Origin: CAIVVT01 sp963757265
Lineage (GTDB): Bacteria; Acidobacteriota; Terriglobia; Bryobacterales; Bryobacteraceae
NCBI GenBank assembly: GCA_963757265.1
Contig: CAVWRA010000006.1
Coordinates: 124,001-188,000, forward strand
DNA length: 64,000 nucleotides
Direction of reading: 5' to 3'
The notes beneath the pieces were generated by a model. It worked only from the letters and a program-made list of their open reading frames with translations, was not told the DNA's origin and did not search any database. The translations under genes were made by a program, and so were the position numbers. The first letter of the stretch is position 1; each line of letters begins with the position of its first letter. Below are positions 26,806-35,882 of this stretch, piece by piece.

Positions 26806-27526
26806 ATGCCCGATCACGATAAACTGCTGCAGCAACTGGTGGACAAGTTGAAGGCGGCGCACGGAAAGTCGCTGGTGAGTGTCATTCTCTACGGCTCGGC
26901 GGCCGGAGGCGATCATCATGCCGAGTATTCCGACCTGAACGTGTTCTGTGTCCTCACAGCAGTCACCACCAGGGAACTGGCCGCCAGCGAGCCCATTTTC
27001 CGCTGGTGGCGCGAGTTGCATCACCCGGCGCCGCTGCTGATGAGCGCCGACGAAGTGCGCGAAAGCACAGACTGCTTCCCTATCGAGTTCATGGATATGC
27101 GGGAGCGCCGGCGCGTCCTCCACGGTGAGGACGTCGTGGCCAACCTGGAGATCGAAGAGGTGTTCTATCGCGCGCAGGTCGAGCACGAGCTGATGGCCAA
27201 GCTGCTGCGTTTGCGCCAGAAGGCGGCCGGAGTGCTGAGCGACAAAGATCTGCTCCTGCGGCTGATGGCCGACTCCGTGTTGAACGTTTTGCATTCTCGG
27301 CCGGCACGCGCTGCGCCTGGCCGGCGTGGATGCCCCTGCGAGTAAGCGCGAGATGGTCGGCGCCTGCGCGCAGCATTTCGGTCTTTTGGGTCGTTCGTTT
27401 TATACTTTGTTGGACCTGCGCGAGGGCCGCGCCAAGGCGCGGGACCTCGACGCGGGGAGCTTATTCGAAAAATACCTCAAGGACATCGCAGCCCTCGTGG
27501 CGGCTGTGAATCGCCTGGAACGATAG
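26806..27526 (+). CDS. Nucleotidyltransferase-domain protein (frameshifted)
   Basis: About 239 residues if the frame is restored. The N-terminal part has the nucleotidyltransferase signature VILYGSAAGGDHHAEYSDLN; the second acidic residue of the usual DxD is Asn (DLN). The product reads correctly to LLRLMADSV. After that the conserved continuation TFCILGRHALRLAGVDAP ... FEKYLKDIAALVAAVNRL is in the next frame. One extra base near 27280-27283 explains this; as read, the first frame stops at 27345. No other lesion is visible, so a sequencing indel is as likely as a true mutation. It lies between the TPM and lemA genes, a conserved neighbourhood by my recollection. Confidence 0.7.
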
Positions 27527-27536
27527 GAGATAGACC

Positions 27537-28118
27537 ATGAAAACCGCTCTCATTATTGTCGGAGTCGTGCTGGCGCTGCTGGTGATTGGCGGCTTGATCA
27601 TATTCTCCATGGGGGTGAATGTGAACAACGATCTCGTCAGCCAGCGGGAAGCCGTCAAGGCCGCGTGGTCGCAGGTGGACATCGCCCTGCAGCGCCGCGC
27701 CGACCTGATTCCCAATCTCGTGGAGACCGTGAAGGGCTATGCGGCGCATGAAAAGGGAGTGATCGAGGCGGTCGCGAACGCCCGCGCGGCACTCGGCGGC
27801 GCGCGCACGCCGGGCGAAAAGATCGCCGCCAACGGCCAGTTGGACAGCGCCATCAGCCGCCTGCTGCTAGTGGTGGAGAACTACCCCAATCTCAAAGCGG
27901 ACGAGACTTTCCTCCGTTTGACGGACGAACTCGCCGGCACCGAGAACCGGATCGCGGTCGAGCGCCATAAATACAACGAAACGCTGCAGCGCTACAACAC
28001 GACCATCGGTCTGTTCCCCAACAACATCTTCGCGGGCATGCTCGGCTTCCACCGCAACGACGAGTATTTCAAGACCGAGGAGCGCGCGCGTGAGGTTCCC
28101 AAGGTGAACTTCAAGTAG
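27537..28118 (+). CDS. lemA: LemA family protein
   Basis: A 193-residue membrane protein. One N-terminal transmembrane helix (ALIIVGVVLALLVIGGLIIF) is followed by a helical bundle on the outside. The LemA signature is clear: SQREAVKAAWSQVDIALQRR, DLIPNLVETVKGYAAHEKGV, and the C-terminal YNETLQRYNTTIGLFPNNIF. The family has no settled biochemical role and is often paired with TPM proteins, as in this cluster. The gene is 10 bp after the nucleotidyltransferase and 10 bp before the dehydrogenase, so all probably share a transcript. Confidence 0.95.
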   Translation: MKTALIIVGVVLALLVIGGLIIFSMGVNVNNDLVSQREAVKAAWSQVDIALQRRADLIPNLVETVKGYAAHEKGVIEAVANARAALGGARTPGEKIAANGQLDSAISRLLLVVENYPNLKADETFLRLTDELAGTENRIAVERHKYNETLQRYNTTIGLFPNNIFAGMLGFHRNDEYFKTEERAREVPKVNFK

Positions 28119-28128
28119 GAGGGAACTG

Positions 28129-29574
28129 ATGAGCGCGCAGATCCATCCGAACTACATCGGCGGCCAATGGGTCGAGGGCCCGTTGTTCGAGAATCTGAAT
28201 CCGGCGGATACGTCCGAGGTCGTGGGGCTGCACGTCGCCGGGATTCCCGAAGACATTGAAAGGGCCGCTGCTGCGGCGCAGGCCGCGTTCCCGGCTTGGA
28301 GCGGGCTGACCGGTCCGGCGCGCGGGGTGTTGCTCTACAAAGTGGCGGATCTGCTCGAACAGCGCTTCGAGCAGATCTCGGCCGAAATGACGCGCGAGGA
28401 AGGAAAAACGCTGCCGGAGTCCAAGGGCGAGGTGCGGCGGTCGATCAACATCTTCCGCTATTTCGCCGCGGAGGGGCCGCGCCTGGCCGGCGCGCTGGCC
28501 TCCAGCGAGCGCGACCGCGTGCAAATGTTCGCTGTCCGCAAGGCGGTCGGCGTAGTGGCGCTGATCACGCCGTGGAATTTCCCCAGCGCGATTCCGGCCT
28601 GGAAACTGGCGCCGGCATTGATCTGCGGCAACACGGTGGTGCTGAAGCCGGCTTCCGCGGCGCCGCTGAGCGCGTGGCGCATTGTCGAAGCGTGCCACGA
28701 TGCGGGCATTCCGAAAGGCGTGGTGAACTTCGTCGCCGGAGCCGGCGGGAGCCTGGGACGCGCGCTGGTCGAGGCCCCGGCGGTCAAGGCCGTTTCCTTC
28801 ACCGGCTCGTGCGCGGTCGGCCACAAGCTGCACGCGCTGGCCTCGGCGCGGCGCCTGCGGATTCAACTCGAGATGGGTGGCAAGAACCCGACCATCGTGC
28901 TGGCCGACGCGGATTTCACGAGCGCCGTGGAGAATGTCGCCAACGCGGCCTTCTTCTCGACGGGCCAGAAGTGCACGGCCACATCGCGCGCCATCGTCGA
29001 GGAGCCGGTCTACGACCGCTTCGTTGACGCGCTGGCGCAGCGGACGCGCGCGCTGAAGGTTGGCAACGGCATGCAGCCGGGGATCGAGATCGGCCCCTGT
29101 GTCGACGAGGGCCAGATGGGCACAGTGCTCAACTACATCGAAGCAGGCCGCCAGGAATGCGGCGCTCCTCTTGCCGGCGGGCGCCGGTTGACAGGTCCCG
29201 ATTACGACCGCGGTTGGTTCGTCGAGCCGACTCTGTTCGCCGGCGTCGATCCGCAGGCGGTCATCGCGCGTGAGGAGATCTTCGGGCCGGTGCTGGCGGT
29301 TCTGCGCGCGCGTGATTTCGAGCACGCCATGGAACTGGCCAACGCCAGTGAATTCGGGCTTTCGGCCTCCATCCAGACCACCAATGTTGCGCGCGTGTTC
29401 GAATTCATCCGCGGCATGGAAGCCGGTCTGCTCACGATTAATCTGCCGAGCGCCGGGGTGGAGTATCAGCTCCCGTTTGGCGGCACCAAGGACTCCAGCT
29501 TCGGACCCAAGGAACAGGGTCCCGCGGCGGTGGAGTTTTACAGCGACTACAAGACGGTTTATCTCCGCTATTGA
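28129..29574 (+). CDS. Aldehyde dehydrogenase, probable 2,5-dioxovalerate dehydrogenase
   Basis: NAD(P)-dependent aldehyde dehydrogenase of 481 residues. It shows VVALITPWNFPSAIPAWKLA for the cofactor pocket, VSFTGS, the general base Glu in LEMGGKNP (about residue 248) and the nucleophile Cys in STGQKCTATSR (about residue 282). EEIFGPVLAV and PFGGTKDSSFG complete the family motifs. The sequence type (KGSADH-like) and the FAH-family gene 10 bp downstream suggest oxidation of alpha-ketoglutaric semialdehyde to 2-oxoglutarate. This is the last step of oxidative pentose or uronate degradation. Substrate is inferred from context. Confidence 0.85.
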   Translation: MSAQIHPNYIGGQWVEGPLFENLNPADTSEVVGLHVAGIPEDIERAAAAAQAAFPAWSGLTGPARGVLLYKVADLLEQRFEQISAEMTREEGKTLPESKGEVRRSINIFRYFAAEGPRLAGALASSERDRVQMFAVRKAVGVVALITPWNFPSAIPAWKLAPALICGNTVVLKPASAAPLSAWRIVEACHDAGIPKGVVNFVAGAGGSLGRALVEAPAVKAVSFTGSCAVGHKLHALASARRLRIQLEMGGKNPTIVLADADFTSAVENVANAAFFSTGQKCTATSRAIVEEPVYDRFVDALAQRTRALKVGNGMQPGIEIGPCVDEGQMGTVLNYIEAGRQECGAPLAGGRRLTGPDYDRGWFVEPTLFAGVDPQAVIAREEIFGPVLAVLRARDFEHAMELANASEFGLSASIQTTNVARVFEFIRGMEAGLLTINLPSAGVEYQLPFGGTKDSSFGPKEQGPAAVEFYSDYKTVYLRY

Positions 29575-29584
29575 GGCATCATTC

Positions 29585-30430
29585 ATGAAGTTGGGGCAGA
29601 TCGAATGGGAAGGCCGCACCACGGCCGCGGTGTTCGAGAAAGGTTACGCGCTGCCCGTGCCGGGCTACACGGTGCGCGAACTTGTGGACGAGAGCGAGCG
29701 GCAGCACGTGCCATTCCTCGCCTTCCTGGGACGGCACGTCAGCAAGGGCCACATCGAGGCTCCGCCCAGGATCCCGATCCTCCCGCGCGAGGTGTGGGCT
29801 TGCGGCTGCACCTATGAGATGAGCGCCTCGTTCCGCGACGCAGAACACGGCACGCGGGAAGGTTTTTACCGTCATGCCTACACCGCACCGCGGCCCGAAA
29901 TCTTCTTCAAGGGCACGGGGCGGGTGTGCGTCGGTCCGGACGCGCCGATCGGAATCCGCAAGGACTCGGCGTTTACGGCGCCCGAGCCTGAACTGGCCGT
30001 GCTGCTCGGCTCCAAGGGGACCGTCCTCGGCTATGCTCTGGCCAACGATGTGTCGGCCTGGGACATCGAACGGGAGAATCCCCTGTACTTGCCGCAGTCG
30101 AAAATTTTCACCGGGTGCTGCGCGCTCGGGCCGTGGTTCGTTACGGCGGATGAACTCGCCGATCCCTACGCGTTGGATATGACCTGCACGATTCACCGCG
30201 CGGGCTCGCTGTTGTTCGAGGGTCACAGCTCGACGGCGAAACTCGGACGGAAGATCGAACTGCTCATCGATTACCTCCTGCGCGCCAATCCCGTCCCCGC
30301 CGGATCGGTGCTGCTCACCGGCACGGGCATTATCGTGACGCAGGAGGCCGCGCTACGCCCGGGCGACGTGGTTTCTATTTCGGCCGAAGGCATCGGCACG
30401 CTGTCGAACACTGCGGCGCTGGTGGGCTGA
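29585..30430 (+). CDS. FAH-family hydrolase, probable 2-keto-3-deoxy-arabinonate dehydratase
   Basis: A 281-residue protein of the fumarylacetoacetate hydrolase superfamily. Family segments are EVWACGCTYEMSASFR, RPEIFFKGTGRVCVGP, the metal-binding PEPELAVLLG and YALANDVSAWDIERENPLY, and LLTGTGIIV near the C-terminus. The WACGCTYEMS and SKIFTGCCALGPW patterns match the branch acting on 2-keto-3-deoxy pentonates. It dehydrates the sugar acid to alpha-ketoglutaric semialdehyde, the substrate of the neighbouring dehydrogenase. No aldolase or sugar dehydrogenase gene follows. The exact sugar is an inference. Confidence 0.8.
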   Translation: MKLGQIEWEGRTTAAVFEKGYALPVPGYTVRELVDESERQHVPFLAFLGRHVSKGHIEAPPRIPILPREVWACGCTYEMSASFRDAEHGTREGFYRHAYTAPRPEIFFKGTGRVCVGPDAPIGIRKDSAFTAPEPELAVLLGSKGTVLGYALANDVSAWDIERENPLYLPQSKIFTGCCALGPWFVTADELADPYALDMTCTIHRAGSLLFEGHSSTAKLGRKIELLIDYLLRANPVPAGSVLLTGTGIIVTQEAALRPGDVVSISAEGIGTLSNTAALVG

Positions 30431-30554
30431 GCTGTCGCGGCTGTAGCTGGCTGGAAGGCCCGCGTGTTCTCTTTCAGGCGACCGGCGGCCCTCTCTCGGG
30501 GCCCTCTGTGGCCTGTTCCCGGGGCGAATCTCTAACTGCGTCGCATAAGGCGAC

Positions 30555-31616
30555 TCAGTTGCATAAGAACTTGCTTTGGCCCAGTTTCTTCTGTTGGTTC
30601 TTCAGCCAGGTCGCGACGCTCTTAGAAACATGTTCTGTGCACGTTCGATCCAACCGTACGAATTCCAGCTTGTCCAGATTCACAATGCTCTCGGGAAGGG
30701 TTGATATGGCGTTCCCTTGCATCAGTAGTTTTCTCAGAGACCGCAAGTTCCCGAAATTCTGCGGAAGGGACTGAACCCGGTTATCCGTCATCCACAGTTC
30801 TCTCAGACTGGTCAAACCACAAATAGCCTCGGGTAGCGAAACGAGATCTTTCTTGTACAAGCCCAGTTCAACAATCCTCATATCTTCGACCGCGGCACCG
30901 TACGTACTCCAGATCACGGTGCTCACAATCGGAACCTGCATTCCCGTTTGCTCCTCCAGAGCCGCAAGCGCAGCGGCGCTGGATTTCTCGAGCTTCCGTC
31001 CATGATAGTCGTCGGTTTCGGGGAGATCGTCTGGAGCAGGCGACCGGCTCAGTTTCGCCTCGACGTCCCGCAAGACCGAGACCATTCGCTGGCGCGTGTC
31101 CGTCAACCGAAGGAGGCTGATTTTACGGATGCCAAGATAGACCGTCGGCTTGTTCAACTTGTGTGCGATTTCCGAGAACGACGCCAGGAGGTTCGGGTCA
31201 TCCATGTTGCCCAAGGCAGCGAAGGCGAACTCCAAGACACTTTCGTCAGTCTCCTTCTCGAGGAGGTTGAGCAATTCTTGAATCGCCGCGTCCCCTTGAT
31301 GCTTTGCACCGTAGGTCTTCGCCGATGGGATGAACTCGCCGAGCGCAAGGGCGGCGACCGCTCTGATCTGGGGGTGCGGATCGCAGAGTTTTTCTGTCAG
31401 TAGCCTGATCCCCACACTGTCCCCGGTCGGCCATTGCTGTTCCAGGGAACTGATCGCTGCCCGGCGTACTTCAAGGTTTTCGTCGTCCAGGTATTTCTCC
31501 AGGCGGGCGATTTGATCTGGTCCTACTTCCTTCCCGAGTTCCCAAGCCTCTTGCTTTCTTCGCGCTGCAGCCTTCTCAGAATTTCCTTTACCAAAGAGCG
31601 TAGCTAACAGTCCCAT
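30555..31616 (-). CDS. HEAT-repeat/leucine-rich-repeat hybrid protein
   Basis: A 353-residue cytoplasmic protein with no signal peptide. Residues about 30-175 form HEAT-like helical pairs (DENLEVRRAAISSLEQQW, CDPHPQIRAVAALALGEF, TDESVLEFAFAALGNMDDP). Residues about 255-335 form leucine-rich repeats of the LxxLPxxIxxLxxL type (LVSLPEAICGLTSLRELWM, VQSLPQNFGNLRSLRKLLM, ISTLPESIVNLDKLEFVRL). Both are protein-interaction folds; no enzymatic domain is visible. The gene is lower in GC than its neighbours: by hand count, 32 of 60 bases at 30601-30660 are G or C, against 37 at 29101-29160. It is flanked by short non-coding gaps. This suggests acquisition by transfer. Function unknown. Confidence 0.75.
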   Translation of the reverse strand: MGLLATLFGKGNSEKAAARRKQEAWELGKEVGPDQIARLEKYLDDENLEVRRAAISSLEQQWPTGDSVGIRLLTEKLCDPHPQIRAVAALALGEFIPSAKTYGAKHQGDAAIQELLNLLEKETDESVLEFAFAALGNMDDPNLLASFSEIAHKLNKPTVYLGIRKISLLRLTDTRQRMVSVLRDVEAKLSRSPAPDDLPETDDYHGRKLEKSSAAALAALEEQTGMQVPIVSTVIWSTYGAAVEDMRIVELGLYKKDLVSLPEAICGLTSLRELWMTDNRVQSLPQNFGNLRSLRKLLMQGNAISTLPESIVNLDKLEFVRLDRTCTEHVSKSVATWLKNQQKKLGQSKFLCN

Positions 31617-31675
31617 AGGACCTCCTTTTCAGTGGAGCGGCATCACGGGCCCCTTCTGACCCGGCGCGGCAGGCT

Positions 31676-32203
31676 CTATTCGGTGGCATCCAGGCCTTCC
31701 AGTTCCTCTGCCTGCGCCGAAAACTTCTTCAACACCCGGATCGACGGTCCCGCGGCGAAGCCGGCGGTGCGCAGGCGGCGGTACATCGAGGCCAGGTTTT
31801 TCGGCTCGGCGAAGTACTCCGCGGGCTTTTGCGCGCGCAGCTTCCGCAGGATGAATTGTTCGACCTGTAAAATCTCGTCGGAACCGGAATACGCCTGGCC
31901 GACAGCTTTTTGTGCCAGCGACGGAGCTACCCGTTTTTGCAGCAATTCACGCAGGACGCGCTGGCGGCCCACCCGGTTGTCGCGGACCTGCGATTCGGCG
32001 TAGTGCTCGGCATACTGCCGGTCGTCGAGCACCCGCAGGGCCTTCAATTTAGCGATCACCGGCTCGACGTCGGCCTCACGCGCGGCCCGCGCCCGCAGCT
32101 TCTGCCGCAGCTCCGCAATCGACCGGGCGCGCTGGCCGAGCAACCGCAACGCATATTCGCGGAGTGCGTCGAGGTCGAGTTTCTTGGGCCTGCTGAAGCT
32201 CAT
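31676..32203 (-). CDS. recX: Regulatory protein RecX
   Basis: A 175-residue protein with three RecX three-helix repeats: LDALREYALRLLGQRARSIA with ELRQKLRARA, VIAKLKALRVLDDRQYAEHY, and QRVLRELLQKRVAPSLAQKA. Family members bind RecA filaments and inhibit or modulate strand exchange. recA is not in this window. The start is the ATG before SFSRPKKLDLDALREYAL; a further in-frame start eight codons upstream is possible. Confidence 0.88.
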   Translation of the reverse strand: MSFSRPKKLDLDALREYALRLLGQRARSIAELRQKLRARAAREADVEPVIAKLKALRVLDDRQYAEHYAESQVRDNRVGRQRVLRELLQKRVAPSLAQKAVGQAYSGSDEILQVEQFILRKLRAQKPAEYFAEPKNLASMYRRLRTAGFAAGPSIRVLKKFSAQAEELEGLDATE

Positions 32204-32353
32204 CCACGCATCACTATAGCGCCGCAAGCGGCCTGTGGGCTGGCACTCGCGCTGCCGATTCGCCCGCGGCCGGATCAGCGCCCCTGCAGCCCCCTATCCG
32301 GCGTCTGATTCGACGTACTGGAGTACACTGGTAGCTGCAAGGAGTTAAGTCAT

Positions 32354-32683
32354 ATGGAAGAAGACAAGAGAATTCCGTATTTCCTTCTCGGCCTGGGAAT
32401 TGGAGCGGCGTTGGGCATTCTTTTCGCTCCAAAGGCCGGTCCCGAGACGCGCGAGTTCCTGCTGACGAAAGCCGACGATTCCAAGGAGTACCTGAAGCGC
32501 AAGAGCGTTGAACTGAAGGACAGTGCCACGGATCTCGTCGATCGCGGCAAGCAGGCCATTTCGCGCCAGAAGGACAACCTCGCCACGGCAGTGGAAGCCG
32601 GCAAACAGGCTTACCGCGAGGCCACTGCGGCCCAGGCGCCGGCTCCGGTGGTCGGCCGCGACGACATGGTGGAAGGCGTCTGA
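32354..32683 (+). CDS. YtxH domain-containing protein
   Basis: A small 109-residue protein. It has one N-terminal membrane segment (YFLLGLGIGAALGILFAPKA) whose GxxxGxLFAPxxG signature defines YtxH. A charged helix follows (RKSVELKDSATDLVDRGKQA). Relatives are general-stress, LEA-like membrane proteins of unknown mechanism. An AAGGAG lies at the right distance from the ATG. The next gene, also a one-helix membrane protein with a coiled coil, starts 13 bp after its stop and is probably co-transcribed. Confidence 0.88.
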   Translation: MEEDKRIPYFLLGLGIGAALGILFAPKAGPETREFLLTKADDSKEYLKRKSVELKDSATDLVDRGKQAISRQKDNLATAVEAGKQAYREATAAQAPAPVVGRDDMVEGV

Positions 32684-32696
32684 GAGGCGGTTGCGG

Positions 32697-33209
32697 GTGG
32701 CGTCGTCCGATACGACTTTCCTGTTGATGGCGATCGCGGTGCTCGTCTCGAGCGTCGCGCTGTTGCTCTCTGCGCTGGCGTCGCTGGGGATATACAGCGC
32801 GGTGCGTCGGCTGGAGGCCCAGATTGCGCCGCTCGTCCCCCAGGCCGCGGAGTTTCTCCAGAACTCGCGCCAGACTCTGGACGAAGCGCGCAAGCAGCTC
32901 CACGACACCGGCGAGAAGACGCAGGCGGTTCTGGTCGATGTGCGCGCGGAGATCGCGCACATTTCAGAGGCGCGGGCTGACCTCGTCGGCCGGCTGCAGG
33001 CCCAGCTGCAGCGCGTCGAATTGGTGCTCGACGATTCCATTTCAGGTGTTCAGACGATCGTGAACACGATGGAGAGCGGCGTGATCAGGCCGCTCCGGGA
33101 AGTGAGCGGAATCCTGGCCGGCGTGCGCGCGGCGGTGCGCGTTTTCCTGCGGATCCAGCGCCCCAGCGTGGCCGAGGCCACGCACGACGATGAGGCGTTC
33201 ATCGGCTGA
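32697..33209 (+). CDS. Small membrane-anchored coiled-coil protein (DUF948-like)
   Basis: A 170-residue protein with an N-terminal transmembrane helix (FLLMAIAVLVSSVALLLSAL). A long amphipathic helical region follows (LVPQAAEFLQNSRQTLDEAR, GVQTIVNTMESGVIRPLREV), ending in VFLRIQRPSVAEATH. The layout resembles DUF948 proteins, which commonly pair with YtxH proteins; that pairing is seen here. I place the start at a GTG just after GAGAGGCGG, since no ATG precedes the membrane helix. Function unknown. Confidence 0.65.
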   Translation: MASSDTTFLLMAIAVLVSSVALLLSALASLGIYSAVRRLEAQIAPLVPQAAEFLQNSRQTLDEARKQLHDTGEKTQAVLVDVRAEIAHISEARADLVGRLQAQLQRVELVLDDSISGVQTIVNTMESGVIRPLREVSGILAGVRAAVRVFLRIQRPSVAEATHDDEAFIG

Positions 33210-33302
33210 CGCGGGCTGTTAGCAGGAGGACGTGAAAGGGCTCTCCCGCAAATGTGCATATCCGCCCGGCGCGATCAATGCCATGGCAGGCCGGGATCCG
33301 GC

Positions 33303-35758
33303 ATGCAATTGCGCAAGCTGGCCGCCCTGGCGGTTCTCTTGGGCGTGGGATTCGAACATCCCGTTGCGACGCGCGCTGAGGACCAGCCGCCCTCCAACCC
33401 GCCCGGGCCCGCCGCCGCGATCGGCGCCCAGTTGCACCGGCTGGAACTCGACCCCGACGCCTGTTATCGTGTCCGCGATATCCCGCTGGATCGTCCCGAT
33501 GTACGGTTTTTCTTCACCGACGGCTGGCTGATCTTCGTGCGTCCCATCGCTCACCGGCGCGTCGCGGCGCTCTACACCGCGCGCGAAAGCACGGACGACG
33601 CCGAGGTCCTTGTCCGTCCCTCCGATCGCAGTGAACGCGCGAGCCTGGCGCATGCAATCGGCGCGCCGAACCTCAACGAACATTTTCGAGCCGCTATGTT
33701 CGTTTTCACCGACGGCGGGGGCGAGGAACTGATTTCCGCGATCGAGCACAGCGGGGCGAAAAAAAGCACGGATCGTGGATTGCTGTACGCCTCCGAAGCG
33801 GGCGAGGCCGTCCGGAACCTCGCCACCAGCCTGGAGGTCCGCGTCACCCACGACTTGCTGACCGATGCCGCCGGCCGCGGCGAAGGGCTGAGCTTCGCGG
33901 CCATCGCCGGCAAGGCTCTCGGCAACTTCGACGTCGTGTTCGATCCGACCGCTTACGAGCAGGCGGTGGTCGGGAAGATAACGGTTTCTTCAGCCGGCCC
34001 CCAGTTCGACACTTGGACCAGTTTCCGGTCCCGAGCCAGCCTGCGCGCCGGCACTCCGCCGCCGGCCGACTTCGACCTGGAGAATTACCGCATCGAGGCT
34101 ACCATCCAGCCCGATCTTCATCTGCAGGCCGTGACGCGCATGAGGCTGCGCGCGGCGCAGAGGCTCACGGGCGTCATCGAACTCAACATCTCCCCGCGGA
34201 TGAATCTCACCGAGGCCCGCGTGGACGGGACGAGAGTGGAGATCTTCCGGCGCCGGGCACTTCGGGAACTGGCGGCCAGCGGCCTCGATGATACCTTTCT
34301 GATCGGCCTGCCTGCTGCCGTGGAAGCGGGCCAGACGCGTGAGATCGAGATCCGGCACGACGGTGAAGTGATCCATAAGGCCGGAGACGGCGTTTTCTTT
34401 GTCGCCGACCGCGTGAGCTGGTACCCTTCCCGCGGCTTTAGCTTTGCGACCTATGACCTGACCTTCCGTTGCCCCAGGAAGTACCTGCTGGCGGCTCCCG
34501 GCGATCTGCTGGAGGAGCGGATTGAAGGCGACTGGCGGATCGTGCATCGCCGCAGCACCCAGCCCATTCGCATGGCCGGCTTCAACATCGGCAGCTACGA
34601 GCACGTGAGCGTCAAGCGCGGCGACTACCAAGTGGAGATGTACGCCAACACCAGCGCGGAGCCTTTCCTGCCCGCTCCCAGGACCGCTGCCGCTGTGGCC
34701 CCGTCTGCGCCCGATGAACCACCCCCGGCGGCCCGCAAACCGGGAGCCGGCGAAACGCCTTCCAAGGCCTCGCCCAATCCTGCCACGCGCATGGGAGCCA
34801 TCGGCGCGGAGATCGCCGAGGAGTTCGAGTGGATGGCCTCGCAGTTCGGCCCGCCGCCGCTGAAAACGATCGCGGTTTCGCCCATCCCAGGCTTCTTCGG
34901 ACAGGGCTTTCCGGGACTGATCTACCTTTCGACGGTCAGCTACCTCGAGGACGCGGCGCGGAAGACGCTCCTCAAGAGCGATTCCTCCTCCGACGCTTTT
35001 TTCACCTTGATCATGCACGCCCACGAAGTGGCGCACCAGTGGTGGGGCAATCTCGTCTCTCCCGCCTCCTACCACGATGAGTGGATCGCCGAGGCGTTGG
35101 CCAATTACTCGGCGCTGCTCGTGCTCGAGCGCAAGCGCGGGCCCAGGGCGCTGGAGATGGTGCTCGACGAATATCGGCGTGAGCTCCTCGCGCCCGGTCC
35201 GGCCTCCACGGTCAACTTGAGCGGCCCGATCACGTGGGGCCTCCGCCTGAAGGACGAAGGCCAGATCGCGGTCTGGCGCGCCATCACTTACGGCAAGGGA
35301 ACCTGGATCATCCACATGCTGCGCCGTCGCATGGGCGACCGGGCGTTCCTGCGCATGCTCTTTGAACTGCGCCGGCGCTATGAACTGCGCACCATCAGCA
35401 CCGAGGAGTTTCGAGCGCTGGCGGCGGAATTTCTGCCGCCCCACGACCCGGATCCAACGCTCGAGAGTTTCTTCGACACGTGGGTCTACGGAACGGGAAT
35501 TCCGCTGCTGGAGATGTCCACTTCCATCCGCGGCAAAGCCCCGGCCATGGTACTGACCGTCACAGTGCGGCAGAGCGGCGTCCCCGACGATTTCGTCACT
35601 GAGGCGCCGCTCGAATCCGCCCCGCCGGAGGCGGCCAGTCGGTCCTGCGCTGGGTCCACACCAGCTCCGATCCGGCGGTCCTCAGCGTGAAATTGAATGC
35701 CCGGCCGCAGAAGGTGGAACTCGCGCCGGGCATGGCCTTGTTGATGAGAAACAAATGA
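33303..35758 (+). CDS. M1-type aminopeptidase-like exported metallopeptidase (frameshifted near C-terminus)
   Basis: About 818 residues when the frame is restored. A signal peptide (LRKLAALAVLLGVGFEH) precedes a long beta-rich N-terminal region. The gluzincin catalytic domain has HEVAHQWWGN near residue 574 and the third zinc ligand in WIAEALANYSALLVLE. The canonical GAMEN exopeptidase motif is not evident; PGFFGQGFPGLIYLS occupies its place, so strict aminopeptidase activity is uncertain. After FVTEAPLE the reading frame goes astray and stops at 35690. The next frame gives a sensible ending (VLRWVHTSSDPAVLSVKL ... LLMRNK). One missing base near 35615 explains this. Confidence 0.82.
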
Positions 35759-35882
35759 GCGTCGCGACCCATCCCGGCCCGCCTTGCCGGCAACGTCGGG
35801 CGTGTGCGACGCCGCGATCCGGGTCCCTCCCCATCGCCGTCCCGCCGGCCTGCCCGCCGGTCGCGGCGGACGATCACTGAAC

